Assembly: GCF_013300725.1 (NCBI RefSeq)
Contig: NZ_JAAIMM010000016.1
Span: 25,074 to 89,073, forward strand
Direction of reading: 5' to 3'
Source of the DNA: Allocoprococcus comes
GTDB lineage: Bacteria; Bacillota; Clostridia; Lachnospirales; Lachnospiraceae
DNA: 64,000 bases
The translations under genes and the position numbers were made by a program. Below are positions 44,098 through 52,378 of the stretch, one piece after another. The notes beneath the pieces were generated by a model that ran no database searches, was not told the origin of the DNA, and saw only the letters and a program-made list of their open reading frames with translations. Positions within the stretch are counted from its first letter, which is position 1, and every line of letters begins with the position of its first letter.

Positions 44098-44922
44098 TTA
44101 AAAGATCCACAGTTTAAACGGAACATATCTTCCGACAACAAATGCTGCCACCACATACAGGATCGTGATCAGATACGCCACATGGTCTGTACTCTTATAG
44201 ATCAGAGGTTTCATCTTGGTTCTACCGTCACCGCCACGGTAACATCTTGCTTCCATTGCCATTGCAAGATCATTGGCACGACGGAATGCGGATACAAAAA
44301 GCGGAACCAGGATCGGAATCATTGCCTTTGCCTTCTGGATCAGATTTCCACTTTCCATATCCGCACCTCTGGCAATCTGTGCCTTCATGATCTTATCCGT
44401 CTCCTCCAGAAGGATCGGAATAAAACGAAGTGCGATCGACATCATCATCGAAATCTCATGTACCGGTACATGGAGCTTATTCAACGGGTTAAGGAGCTTC
44501 TCCAGTCCGTCTGTCAGTGAATTCGGTGTAGTTGTCAGTGTCATAAGTGAGGATCCCATGATCAGATAGATCAGCCGGATCGCCATATAAACCGCTGTGC
44601 TTAAGCCGTACTCCGTGATCTTGATAAAACCTACATGGACCAGTGTCTCTCCGCCCGGTGTCAGAAATAAGTTGAATCCTACTGTGATCAGAAGCAGAAT
44701 GACGATCGGCTTCAGTCCTCTGACGATGAACTTGAACGGTACTTTTGACAGCTTGATGCATCCAAACAGGAACACAGTCGCAAGTACATATCCCAAAATA
44801 CTTTTAAATGTAAAAAGAGAAATCAGATACAGCAGTGTGCATACAATCTTCACACGCGGATCCAGCTTATGGATACGGCTGTCAGCCGGATAATATTGTC
44901 CAATCGTTATGTCTCGAATCAT
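44098..44922 (-). CDS. ecfT: energy-coupling factor transporter transmembrane protein EcfT
   Basis: A 274-residue membrane protein with about five segments, starting DITIGQYYPADSRIHKLDPR, a conserved EcfT N-terminus. The two Ala-Arg-Gly-type coupling motifs are ARGADMESG and EARCYRGGDGRT near the C-terminus, which contact EcfA1/A2. It is the scaffold of a group II (shared) ECF vitamin importer that works with S components encoded elsewhere. Four-base overlap with ecfA2. Confidence 0.95.
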   Translation of the reverse strand: MIRDITIGQYYPADSRIHKLDPRVKIVCTLLYLISLFTFKSILGYVLATVFLFGCIKLSKVPFKFIVRGLKPIVILLLITVGFNLFLTPGGETLVHVGFIKITEYGLSTAVYMAIRLIYLIMGSSLMTLTTTPNSLTDGLEKLLNPLNKLHVPVHEISMMMSIALRFIPILLEETDKIMKAQIARGADMESGNLIQKAKAMIPILVPLFVSAFRRANDLAMAMEARCYRGGDGRTKMKPLIYKSTDHVAYLITILYVVAAFVVGRYVPFKLWIF

Positions 44923-45782
44923 TTGGCTGCCCTCTCCTTCTTCAGTGCTTTCATAATGCCATCCGCTGCTTCTTCTATCGTGGTTGCATCTGTCGGAACA
45001 TCCATTCCCTTTTCCTTCAGCGCATGCATGATGTACGTTACCTGTGGTGCTGCAAGTCCCACACTTTCCAGTTCTTTGTAGTGTGCAAACACTTTCTTTG
45101 GCACATCATTAAACATGACACTGCCTTTATTCATCACAATAATACGATCCACATATTTTGCAATATCTTCCATACTGTGGGAAACTAAAATGACAGTCAT
45201 GTCTGCTTTTTCGTGCAGATAGGCAATCTGATCCAGGATCTCATCTCTTCCCTTCGGATCCAGTCCTGCAGTCGGTTCATCCAGAACCAGTACCTTCGGA
45301 CGCATTGCCAGTACCCCGGCGATTGCTGCACGCCGTTTCTGTCCGCCTGACAGATCAAACGGGGAATGATCGTAATATTTTTCTTTGAGACCAACAAGCT
45401 GCAATGCCTCTCTTGCCCGCTTTTCACATTCTTCCGGTGAAAGTCCCTGATTCTTCGGTCCAAAACAGACATCCTGAAGTACATTGACCTCAAAAAGCTG
45501 ATGCTCCGGATACTGGAATACCAGCCCGACTTGATTTCTCAGCTCACGTAAGTTATAGTTTTCTCCGTAAATATTCTCTCCGTTGTAATAAAGTGCTCCG
45601 CTTGTCGCCTTGATCAGTCCGTTCAGGTGCTGGATCAGTGTCGATTTACCGGAGCCGGTGTGACCAATGATCCCGACAAATTCACCGTGCGGGATTTCCA
45701 GAGACACATCCTTCAGCGCATGCTTTTCATATGCGGTTCCTTCACTGTATACATAATTGATATGTTCTAATTTAATCGACAT
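44919..45782 (-). CDS. ecfA2: energy-coupling factor transporter ATP-binding protein EcfA2
   Basis: A 287-residue ABC ATPase: Walker [11 protein letters not shown]-loop FQYPEHQLF, signature DLSGGQKRR, Walker [17 protein letters not shown], and switch His in [10 protein letters not shown]. The EcfA-type C-terminal extension is present. Second ATPase of the pair, overlapping ecfA1 by 16 bases and ecfT by 4. Powers shared ECF vitamin uptake. Confidence 0.95.
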   Translation of the reverse strand: MSIKLEHINYVYSEGTAYEKHALKDVSLEIPHGEFVGIIGHTGSGKSTLIQHLNGLIKATSGALYYNGENIYGENYNLRELRNQVGLVFQYPEHQLFEVNVLQDVCFGPKNQGLSPEECEKRAREALQLVGLKEKYYDHSPFDLSGGQKRRAAIAGVLAMRPKVLVLDEPTAGLDPKGRDEILDQIAYLHEKADMTVILVSHSMEDIAKYVDRIIVMNKGSVMFNDVPKKVFAHYKELESVGLAAPQVTYIMHALKEKGMDVPTDATTIEEAADGIMKALKKERAAK

Positions 45783-46618
45783 AATATCTCCACCAATTCT
45801 TCCTTCTTCAAAACTCCCGCCGGAATATCAAGTCCTCTTTTTCTCAGCTCGTCAGCAAGAATCGTCACCTGCGGCACATCCAGTCTGTAGTGCTTTAACG
45901 TATCCACCTGTGAAAAGATTTCTCTCGGTGTTCCCTGCATTACCACATGACCATGATCCATTACGAATACGTGGTCTGCATCTACAACCTCTTCCATATA
46001 ATGAGTGATCAGAATCACTGTAATGTGTTCTCTTTTTCTCAGCTCCATCACACTTCGAAGTACTTCTTTTCTTCCGTTCGGATCCAGCATCGCAGTTGGC
46101 TCATCCAGTACAATACACTTTGGACGCATTGCCATGACACCGGCGATCGCAACCCTCTGCTTTTGCCCACCGGATAATTTATTCGGTGAATGGTGACGGT
46201 ATTCAATCATCCCAACCGCTTTCAGGCTGTCTTCCACTCTCTGCCAGATCTCCTCTGTCGGCACGCCCAGATTCTCCGGGCCAAATCCTACATCTTCCTC
46301 AACGACTGTTCCGATGATCTGGTTATCCGGATTCTGGAATACCATTCCGGCGCTCTGACGTACATCCCACAGATGCTCATCTTCCTTCGTGTCCATTCCG
46401 TCTACCCACATAGTTCCGTCAGACGGAACCAGCAGAGCATTCATATGCTTTGCAAGTGTAGACTTCCCAGAGCCATTATGCCCCAGGATTGCAATAAACT
46501 GTCCCGGCTCGATATCCAGCGATACCTCATCAATAGCGCGGCTTTTCCCTATAACATTACCTTCTTCGTCACGCTTTGCATATTCAAATACAAGTTTATC
46601 TGTCTTGATCATTTTCAT
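45767..46618 (-). CDS. ecfA1: energy-coupling factor transporter ATP-binding protein EcfA1
   Basis: A 283-residue ABC ATPase with Walker [11 protein letters not shown]-loop [10 protein letters not shown], signature KLSGGQKQR, Walker [17 protein letters not shown] and [17 protein letters not shown] is characteristic of EcfA1. It is the first gene of ecfA1-ecfA2-ecfT-truA and has a strong promoter (46668-46696), so the block is separated from the ribosomal protein operon that precedes it in many Firmicutes. Confidence 0.95.
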   Translation of the reverse strand: MKMIKTDKLVFEYAKRDEEGNVIGKSRAIDEVSLDIEPGQFIAILGHNGSGKSTLAKHMNALLVPSDGTMWVDGMDTKEDEHLWDVRQSAGMVFQNPDNQIIGTVVEEDVGFGPENLGVPTEEIWQRVEDSLKAVGMIEYRHHSPNKLSGGQKQRVAIAGVMAMRPKCIVLDEPTAMLDPNGRKEVLRSVMELRKREHITVILITHYMEEVVDADHVFVMDHGHVVMQGTPREIFSQVDTLKHYRLDVPQVTILADELRKRGLDIPAGVLKKEELVEILCRLN

Positions 46619-46667
46619 GGTATTTCCTCATATCCATTCTGTAATTTATCTGTCCATACTGTACTAG

Positions 46668-46696
46668 ATTATAACCTAACTGGAATGCCTATGCAA
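46668..46696 (-). promoter_or_regulatory. promoter of ecfA1 operon
   Basis: Minus strand: -35 TTGCAT (46691-46696), 17-base spacer, -10 TATAAT (46668-46673). Confidence 0.75.
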
Positions 46697-46715
46697 TTGA
46701 TTTCCTGATTGTATC

Positions 46716-46746
46716 AAAAAAAGAATGCGCCTTCGCACATTCTTTT
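46716..46746 (-). terminator. terminator of the alarmone synthetase gene
   Basis: Minus strand: GAATGTGC and GCGCATTC (G-U wobble) around GAAG, followed by TTTTTTTG. The stem sequence is nearly the same as a hairpin at 19375-19395. Confidence 0.85.
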
Positions 46747-46758
46747 CCTGTGTTTCTA

Positions 46759-47448
46759 CTACATTTTTTCAATCTTATCCCTGAGTTTCAGCATTTTTGC
46801 ATCCAGCTCAGAAATTTCATCTGCATAGGTTTTTAATTCCTTTGCAACCTCTTCATTCTCTGTCTTCTTATAAAATAACTGGTACTTAAGCACAGACCAG
46901 TAATCCATTGCCACCGTACGGAGCTGGATCTCCACCTTTTCCTTCAGTGGTCCTTTGGATGAATAAATTGGGACCTCCACAATCAGGTGCAGACTTTTGT
47001 ATCCGTTCTTTTTGGGATTCTTAATATAATCTTTCTCCCGGATGATCTGTACATCTCCCTGCGCTTTCAGACGATCTGCAACCTCGTACACTTCATCTTC
47101 AAATGGACAGACCACACGAATCCCGATCAGATCCTTCAGTTCTGCTCTTGCCGTGTCAAAATCCGGCTCCAGACCTTTCCTGATCAGTTTTGTATAAATA
47201 CTCTCTGCCGTCTTCACTCTGCTGCTGATCTGGTTGATCACAACATGGCGTTTCTTGCGCGAAAGATCTGCATTTATCATATTCAGCTTTGCTGTAAGAA
47301 GATCGATTGCAGCTCTGCATCTGAGCTGATACTTCTGATTCTGAAGTGAACAGTCTATCTCTGCAATCTCTTTTGCAGCTTCTGTCCGGATCAGCTTTTC
47401 AGGGCATTTATTTTTCTGCTTTATCTTTGCCTTCTGTTTCTTTGGCAT
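46759..47448 (-). CDS. small alarmone synthetase (RelA/SpoT synthetase domain only)
   Basis: A protein of about 229 residues with a RelA/SpoT nucleotidyltransferase domain and no HD hydrolase, TGS or ACT domains. Motifs: LKDLIGIRVVCPFEDEVYEVA (first half DLIGIRVVCPF), DYIKNPKKNGYKSLHL with the NGY(K/R)SLH signature, and EIQLRTVAMDYWS. It makes (p)ppGpp from ATP and GTP/GDP; size and order place it in the RelP/RelQ group. A Lys-rich N-terminus precedes the domain. AGGGAG is well spaced for ATG 47448; two upstream ATGs (47478, 47454) are less well placed. Confidence 0.9.
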   Translation of the reverse strand: MPKKQKAKIKQKNKCPEKLIRTEAAKEIAEIDCSLQNQKYQLRCRAAIDLLTAKLNMINADLSRKKRHVVINQISSRVKTAESIYTKLIRKGLEPDFDTARAELKDLIGIRVVCPFEDEVYEVADRLKAQGDVQIIREKDYIKNPKKNGYKSLHLIVEVPIYSSKGPLKEKVEIQLRTVAMDYWSVLKYQLFYKKTENEEVAKELKTYADEISELDAKMLKLRDKIEKM

Positions 47449-47537
47449 AGGCATCTCCCTCTTTGTCTTTTTTTTCACACAATATACATTGTATCATCTT
47501 TTACCCTGAAAATCATCAATTCCTGTTCAAAGAAATG

Positions 47538-49181
47538 TTAAATTTTTTCTTCCAGATTCAAAAAGCGCAGTAAAAGCTCTGCATTCAGCCGTGCAATATT
47601 ATCGCTCCAGTCAATCTGCAGAAGTTCGTTTACCTTGTCGATCCTCTTCCTGATCGTATTGATATGTACATATAATTTCTCAGCCGTTGCGCTGTAGTTC
47701 ATATTATTTTCCAGATATACTTTTAAAGTCTTTAAAAGCTCGATATTCTTTTCATCTTTCAGGAGCACACTGTAAGCCGAGAGCATATGAGTAAGCTCTT
47801 CTTCCGGAATATCCAGCCATGCAAGTGCACCAAGCTGAGAATACTCCCATGCAAAAAGGCTTGGATAAATCATTTTCCCCATATTCAGTGCTTTCTGGCA
47901 TTTCTCTATGCTCTGACGGATATGCCCAAGAGAAGCGGCATCCAGTGAATAACCAAATTCCAGTGCCGTCTCCGGACAGCTCTTCAGAACTCTTCTCCGG
48001 AATTCTTCCAGAAGTGCAAGGATATGACCTTTCTCCCAGTCTTCTTCTCTGTCTTCCAAAAAAAGAATTCCCACATTTTCTCCGATCATTGCGATTCTGG
48101 CATATTTGATCAGACTGCTTTTCCGGTAAGCCTCAAGGATCTCTTTTCTCCGGTTTGGAAGTTCTTCCTGATTGTCCGCACGCCGGAACAATACATACCT
48201 GTATTTTGTACTCATGGAAATCCCCTGTACATTCGCCTGAAACATCATCTTCTGTGTATCATCTTCCGTTGCACTCAAAGCGTATAACACAAAGTTCTCA
48301 AATCCGATATTTCCCATGTTCTGTGCCGCTACGATCTGCTCATATAATCCCTGCAGCATCAGATAGGCAATCCGGATACTGTACTCATCATAATAATCCA
48401 GGAATTCCCGCGCTTCCATCACGGCAAAATACGCCTGTACACTTCCATTTACAGAAATCGGGATCCGTATCCAGCTGATTCTCGGTCCCTCCTGGTGACT
48501 CTGATTCACAAGACGGTATCTCACCATGTCCATATAATCACAAAGTGTATGCCGGGTATACGGCATTGACGGCTCCCAGAAATCCTCTGTTTCAAGTCCG
48601 AATCCTTTCGCTATCTTCTGAAAATTCATCGAACTGTAATACGCCTCTTCTTCTACAAAATCATATAAAAATGCCGGGAACCCCATCTCAGCCTCCATCG
48701 CCTGCAGGATCCGCTTGATCTTCTGCTCTTTATATGAAAAATTCGACATCTGAAATGTCATATGACTGGTATTGATCCGCAGCCTGCGTATGGTCCGGTT
48801 CAGCACAGCAGTATTAATCTGGCTCATCACTTCCATCCATGGTGCTGAAAACGGCATGGAGATAAGGGGCACCTCATACTGATCAAAAAGCCTCAGTATC
48901 TCCTCCGGTATCTTCTCCAGATACCGTTCTCTTTTGATCATCATTCCCGCCGATTTCTGGACACTTCCCTCCCGGAACGCTTTTTCAATACAATCTGGTT
49001 CCTTTGCAATAACGTACCCTGATGAAAGTACCAGTTCCTTCCCTTTCGTCCAGTGAAATGCATCCGGTGCCTCCATAACTGTGATCCCCTGGATCTCACG
49101 GTGCAGTCCCTTTGCCCCCGCCAGAACGTAAAACTCCTTAAAATAGTCCTGCGATAATAATTCCTGTATTGCGATACCCAT
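47538..49181 (-). CDS. PucR family transcriptional regulator
   Basis: A 547-residue regulator. N-terminal PucR/PurC-like ligand domain (ELLSQDYFKEFYVLAGAKGL, ITVMEAPDAFHWTKGKELVLS) covers about 1-125; a central GGDEF-like/CdaR-type domain follows; the C-terminal helix-turn-helix (HTH_30) is YLENNMNYSATAEKLYVHINTIRKRIDKV. PucR-type regulators respond to purine breakdown products or similar amides. It lies downstream of the M20/DUF5058 operon, in the same direction, separated by a terminator; it may control that operon (inference). Confidence 0.9.
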   Translation of the reverse strand: MGIAIQELLSQDYFKEFYVLAGAKGLHREIQGITVMEAPDAFHWTKGKELVLSSGYVIAKEPDCIEKAFREGSVQKSAGMMIKRERYLEKIPEEILRLFDQYEVPLISMPFSAPWMEVMSQINTAVLNRTIRRLRINTSHMTFQMSNFSYKEQKIKRILQAMEAEMGFPAFLYDFVEEEAYYSSMNFQKIAKGFGLETEDFWEPSMPYTRHTLCDYMDMVRYRLVNQSHQEGPRISWIRIPISVNGSVQAYFAVMEAREFLDYYDEYSIRIAYLMLQGLYEQIVAAQNMGNIGFENFVLYALSATEDDTQKMMFQANVQGISMSTKYRYVLFRRADNQEELPNRRKEILEAYRKSSLIKYARIAMIGENVGILFLEDREEDWEKGHILALLEEFRRRVLKSCPETALEFGYSLDAASLGHIRQSIEKCQKALNMGKMIYPSLFAWEYSQLGALAWLDIPEEELTHMLSAYSVLLKDEKNIELLKTLKVYLENNMNYSATAEKLYVHINTIRKRIDKVNELLQIDWSDNIARLNAELLLRFLNLEEKI

Positions 49182-49302
49182 TTTTGTCTCCTGCCTGACT
49201 GCACTTATCCCCCTCGAACAGTCTGTTTTTCTCCTATTTTCTCAGTGTAACATTCATGAAAATTCTTGTCAAATCCAGTCACACACTTACTTTTTTTCCT
49301 CA

Positions 49303-49340
49303 TAAAAATCCCGGAAACCTTACGGCTCCGGGACCTTTTT
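49303..49340 (-). terminator. terminator of the DUF5058-M20 operon
   Basis: Minus strand: GTCCCGGAGCC and GGTTTCCGGGA (two mismatches) around GTAA, followed by TTTTTATG. Confidence 0.8.
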
Positions 49341-49359
49341 TCTTTACTTTTTCTTGTTC

Positions 49360-50730
49360 TTATTCACCGTCATACATCGGTGCATATGGTTCTCTGTCCT
49401 GCGCATCGAATTCGTCCTGAATTTCTTTTCGCAGTTCCGGCTGTGTATACAGGTCATATGCTGTTGCCGCAATGACTTTCGCTGCGTAAAATGCACCCTT
49501 CTGTCCAATCGTACTTCCAGCAGATGCACAGCTCTGCCAGGTATGCGGTGCAACACCAACCGGCCAGCAAACTGCGGTAAAGAGGTTCATCGGCATCATC
49601 TGGCTCACATCTCCACTGTCCGAAGAAGCAGTAAGCGGTGCTTTTTCCCAGGCGTTTCTGGAAACAACGCCATCTGCTAATGCCTTTTCTTTTGCTTCAT
49701 ACATTCTCTGATCTCTGTCTTTGATCGCCGGATCAACGGTAGCCTGTAGCTGCCTTGCAAATTCCATTTCCTCTTCCGTATAAGTTGGTGTTCCGACCTC
49801 CTGAAGGTTCTTCCATGTCAGATCTGCAAATGATTTTTCACTGACCATATCGCAGCAGCCATATTCAATCCTGGTATCAACCTCCGTCTCTGTCATCATT
49901 GCAGCACCTTTTGCTATAAGTGTCAGTCTGCGGAGAATATCTTTTACATCACTGATGTGCGGAGCCCTTGTAAAATACCATGCGCTTGCTTTATCCGGCA
50001 CGATATTCGGTGAAAATCCGCCACTGTCTGTAGTATAGTGGATTCTTGCCTTGTCAACTACATGCTCTCTTAAATAGTTGGCGCCTACACTCATAAGTTC
50101 CACTGCGTCAAGTGCACTCCGCCCTCTTTCCGGTGCAAATGCTGCATGTGAAGTTTTTCCTTTGAAATAAAACTTCGCAGATGCACTAGCCAGATATCCT
50201 TCATCATAAATCATGTTTGCAGACATCGGGTGCCAGCTCAGTGCCATATCGCATCCATCAAACATATGATAATATGCCATTTTTACTTTTCCACTTAACA
50301 ATTCTTCTTCCGGGCATCCATAGAATCTTAAGGTTCCCGGAATTCCTTCCTGCTCAAGAAACCGTTTGATCATGATCGCACCTGTCACAGCTCCTGCTCC
50401 CAGAAGGTTGTGTCCACAGCCATGTCCTGCTGCCCCCGGTGTTACCGGCTCTTTTGTAATCTGGCATTTCTGTGAAAGTCCCGGAAGTGCATCATATTCC
50501 CCAAGCACTGCGATCACCGGTTTGCCACTTCCGTACTCTGCATAAAATGCATGTGGAAGATGTTCTTCATTTACAATTACAAAACCTTCGTGATGAAGAA
50601 GCTCACGGATCATATCCGCTGACTTCTGCTCATTCCCGCCAGTCTCAGGATTATTCCATAAATTAGTGCAGATGTCCACGCAGGTAGACTTAAGCTCCTC
50701 CATCTGCCCAAGCATCTCTTTTTTCGTCAT
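49360..50730 (-). CDS. M20 family amidohydrolase (AbgB-like)
   Basis: A 456-residue M20D-type metallohydrolase. AVLGEYDALPGLSQ and GHGCGHNLLGAGAV carry the metal-ligand Asp and His/Cys positions, CPEEELLSGKVKM supplies the catalytic Glu, and ALSWHPMSANM a further His ligand. Length and the insertion after 190 place it near p-aminobenzoyl-glutamate hydrolase subunit B and other amidohydrolases that cleave N-acyl amino acids or dipeptides. No signal peptide. It follows two membrane-protein genes, which probably import its substrate (inference). Confidence 0.9.
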   Translation of the reverse strand: MTKKEMLGQMEELKSTCVDICTNLWNNPETGGNEQKSADMIRELLHHEGFVIVNEEHLPHAFYAEYGSGKPVIAVLGEYDALPGLSQKCQITKEPVTPGAAGHGCGHNLLGAGAVTGAIMIKRFLEQEGIPGTLRFYGCPEEELLSGKVKMAYYHMFDGCDMALSWHPMSANMIYDEGYLASASAKFYFKGKTSHAAFAPERGRSALDAVELMSVGANYLREHVVDKARIHYTTDSGGFSPNIVPDKASAWYFTRAPHISDVKDILRRLTLIAKGAAMMTETEVDTRIEYGCCDMVSEKSFADLTWKNLQEVGTPTYTEEEMEFARQLQATVDPAIKDRDQRMYEAKEKALADGVVSRNAWEKAPLTASSDSGDVSQMMPMNLFTAVCWPVGVAPHTWQSCASAGSTIGQKGAFYAAKVIAATAYDLYTQPELRKEIQDEFDAQDREPYAPMYDGE

Positions 50731-50767
50731 ATCTACCTCTCCTTTTCCACCTAATTATACACCATTC

Positions 50768-51466
50768 TTACTTTCCGGCTTCTTTTTTCTTTCCATAGGT
50801 TGCAAGTGTTACACCGATTGCTACGAATACACTCGCAAGAGTTGTCAGATAGTTTGCTGCTCCCGGAAGCCAGTTGAAAAGACCTGCGTTGATTGCAATA
50901 CCGATGAGAATTGCAAATGCAAGCATACCACCTGCAAATTTGATTCTTTTCAGTCCAAACTGCATAAGCAGGGCACCAAACAGTGCCGGAAGCAGATAAT
51001 TCAATGCCTCTGTCACACTTGCCGGCATTGCTGAAAGTACAGAGCTTCCGAGGATAACTCCGATCGTCAGCACAGATACGTTGATGACGATGGATGTCGC
51101 CATACCGATTACTGAAATGATCGAACCTTTTTCTGTTCCTGGTTCAACTTCTGCTGCAACCTGTGCCATACCGGCACAAGGAACTCTCATGTTGGAAATA
51201 TTTCCTGACATGAATGCCATATATGTACCTACCGGGCCAAGTACGGTAAAGTAAGAGATCGGCTCTACGATCCAGAGGAATCCGAATGCGCTGGCTGCTG
51301 AAATGAATGCAGTAGCAAGTGCTGCCGGTTTCGGAAGAAGTCCATAAACAACTGCAAGTACAAGTGCCGGTAAGAACGATAATATCGCTCCAAGAAATCC
51401 GGTAAGTTTACCGATCTTATGCATCTGCGGCATATATTCGCCTTCATAAAAACCTTTATTTTCCAT
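50768..51466 (-). CDS. integral membrane protein paired with DUF5058 protein
   Basis: A 232-residue protein with six or so hydrophobic segments. I do not recognise a characterised family. Visible features: KLTGFLGAILSFLPALVLAVVYG near the N-terminus, FMSGNISNMRVPCAGMAQVAAEVE (in two parts, SGNISNMRVPC) in a loop between segments, and a Lys-rich C-terminus. It lies 12 bases after the DUF5058 gene and 37 before M20. The pair of similar-sized membrane proteins suggests a two-subunit carrier feeding M20. Confidence 0.7.
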   Translation of the reverse strand: MENKGFYEGEYMPQMHKIGKLTGFLGAILSFLPALVLAVVYGLLPKPAALATAFISAASAFGFLWIVEPISYFTVLGPVGTYMAFMSGNISNMRVPCAGMAQVAAEVEPGTEKGSIISVIGMATSIVINVSVLTIGVILGSSVLSAMPASVTEALNYLLPALFGALLMQFGLKRIKFAGGMLAFAILIGIAINAGLFNWLPGAANYLTTLASVFVAIGVTLATYGKKKEAGK

Positions 51467-51478
51467 GTTCGTTCCTCC

Positions 51479-52174
51479 TTAAATCACAGCTGTGATGATC
51501 ATTGCTGCCAGAATTGAGATCGTAAGATTCCATTCTTTCAGCCACTTGATATTCTTTTTTTCTGAAATAGTTAAAAGTATTGCCATAAATACAGCTCCGA
51601 GTACGCAGGCAACTGAGTTTTTATTCAGCTTGATCAGATGAGAAGATGACATTGAACTAAATGCACCAATGATAGCCGCACTTGAAATTGCCATCAGTTT
51701 TGCCGGATCTCCACCTGAAATTTTGTGCTGTACCTTGTCCATACGGCTTGCAGAAATTGTTGCAAAGATGATCCATCCGATCGATCCAAGGATCATGGTC
51801 CATACTGCCATATCAAGTGCCAGTGGTGTCAGTGTATCTGCTCCAAGCTGTACACCAACTGATGCAGTACCAAAACCTGCTGCGATAGATTCAAACATAA
51901 CCGAACCGATCAGGGAAAGTCTCATCCACGCCATCGGTCCTCCTACAGTGATCAGAAGGGAAAGCATTCCGCTTAAGATTACAATAGATGGTCCAATGGA
52001 AGTGATCGCGCTGCTCTTGATCGCGTTCTTCATCTGCTTTTCCGTAAGTCCGATCTTCTTTCCTGCCGAATAAGATTTTTTTGCAAAGATCAGGGCCTGT
52101 GCGATAACGAGTATTACCGGGATTCCACAGGCGATCCACATCGGTATACTGTTGGCGATTTTCATAGCATCCAT
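51479..52174 (-). CDS. DUF5058-like integral membrane protein
   Basis: A 231-residue protein with about six hydrophobic segments. SMPMWIACGIPVILVIAQALIF-like N-terminus (here NSIPMWIACGIPVILVIAQA), KIGLTEKQMKNAIKSSAITS and GPSIVILSGMLSLL are features I associate with DUF5058. No function is established. First gene of the DUF5058-membrane protein-M20 operon, with AAGGAGG before the ATG and promoter plus palindrome upstream at 52224-52249. Confidence 0.75.
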   Translation of the reverse strand: MDAMKIANSIPMWIACGIPVILVIAQALIFAKKSYSAGKKIGLTEKQMKNAIKSSAITSIGPSIVILSGMLSLLITVGGPMAWMRLSLIGSVMFESIAAGFGTASVGVQLGADTLTPLALDMAVWTMILGSIGWIIFATISASRMDKVQHKISGGDPAKLMAISSAAIIGAFSSMSSSHLIKLNKNSVACVLGAVFMAILLTISEKKNIKWLKEWNLTISILAAMIITAVI

Positions 52175-52223
52175 ATTGCTACCTCCTTAGAAATAAATAA
52201 AATATTCATAAAATTTATTGAAA

Positions 52224-52249
52224 TTATAATAAAATTATCGCGATAATTC
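52224..52249 (-). promoter_or_regulatory. promoter -10 with 16-base perfect palindrome (operator)
   Basis: -10 TATAAT on the minus strand at 52224-52229; four bases upstream lies AATTATCG/CGATAATT (52234-52249), a perfect palindrome in the -10/-35 spacer. This position suits a repressor or activator of the DUF5058-M20 operon. Confidence 0.6.
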
Positions 52250-52267
52250 TATGAATAAATCTTCACT

Positions 52268-52331
52268 TTTTCATGAAAGGGCATATGGAGGTGAAGAAAT
52301 ATTCACTTCCATATGCCCTTTCATGAAAAAA
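52268..52331. repeat. 29-base-stem perfect hairpin between operons
   Basis: Arms 52268-52296 and 52303-52331 (TTTTTCATGAAAGGGCATA outward half; one G-U) around the loop GAAATA. Neither strand has a proper T-run after the stem, though it lies 48 bases after the helicase stop and may still end that transcript. Confidence 0.75.
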
Positions 52332-52378
52332 TATTTTATCGATAAAGTCTTTCAGTAAGCAATTTGTATTGCCATTCT

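Noticed and set aside
52268..52331. Ordinary Rho-independent terminator
   Set aside because: No T-run follows the stem on either strand; listed as a repeat instead.
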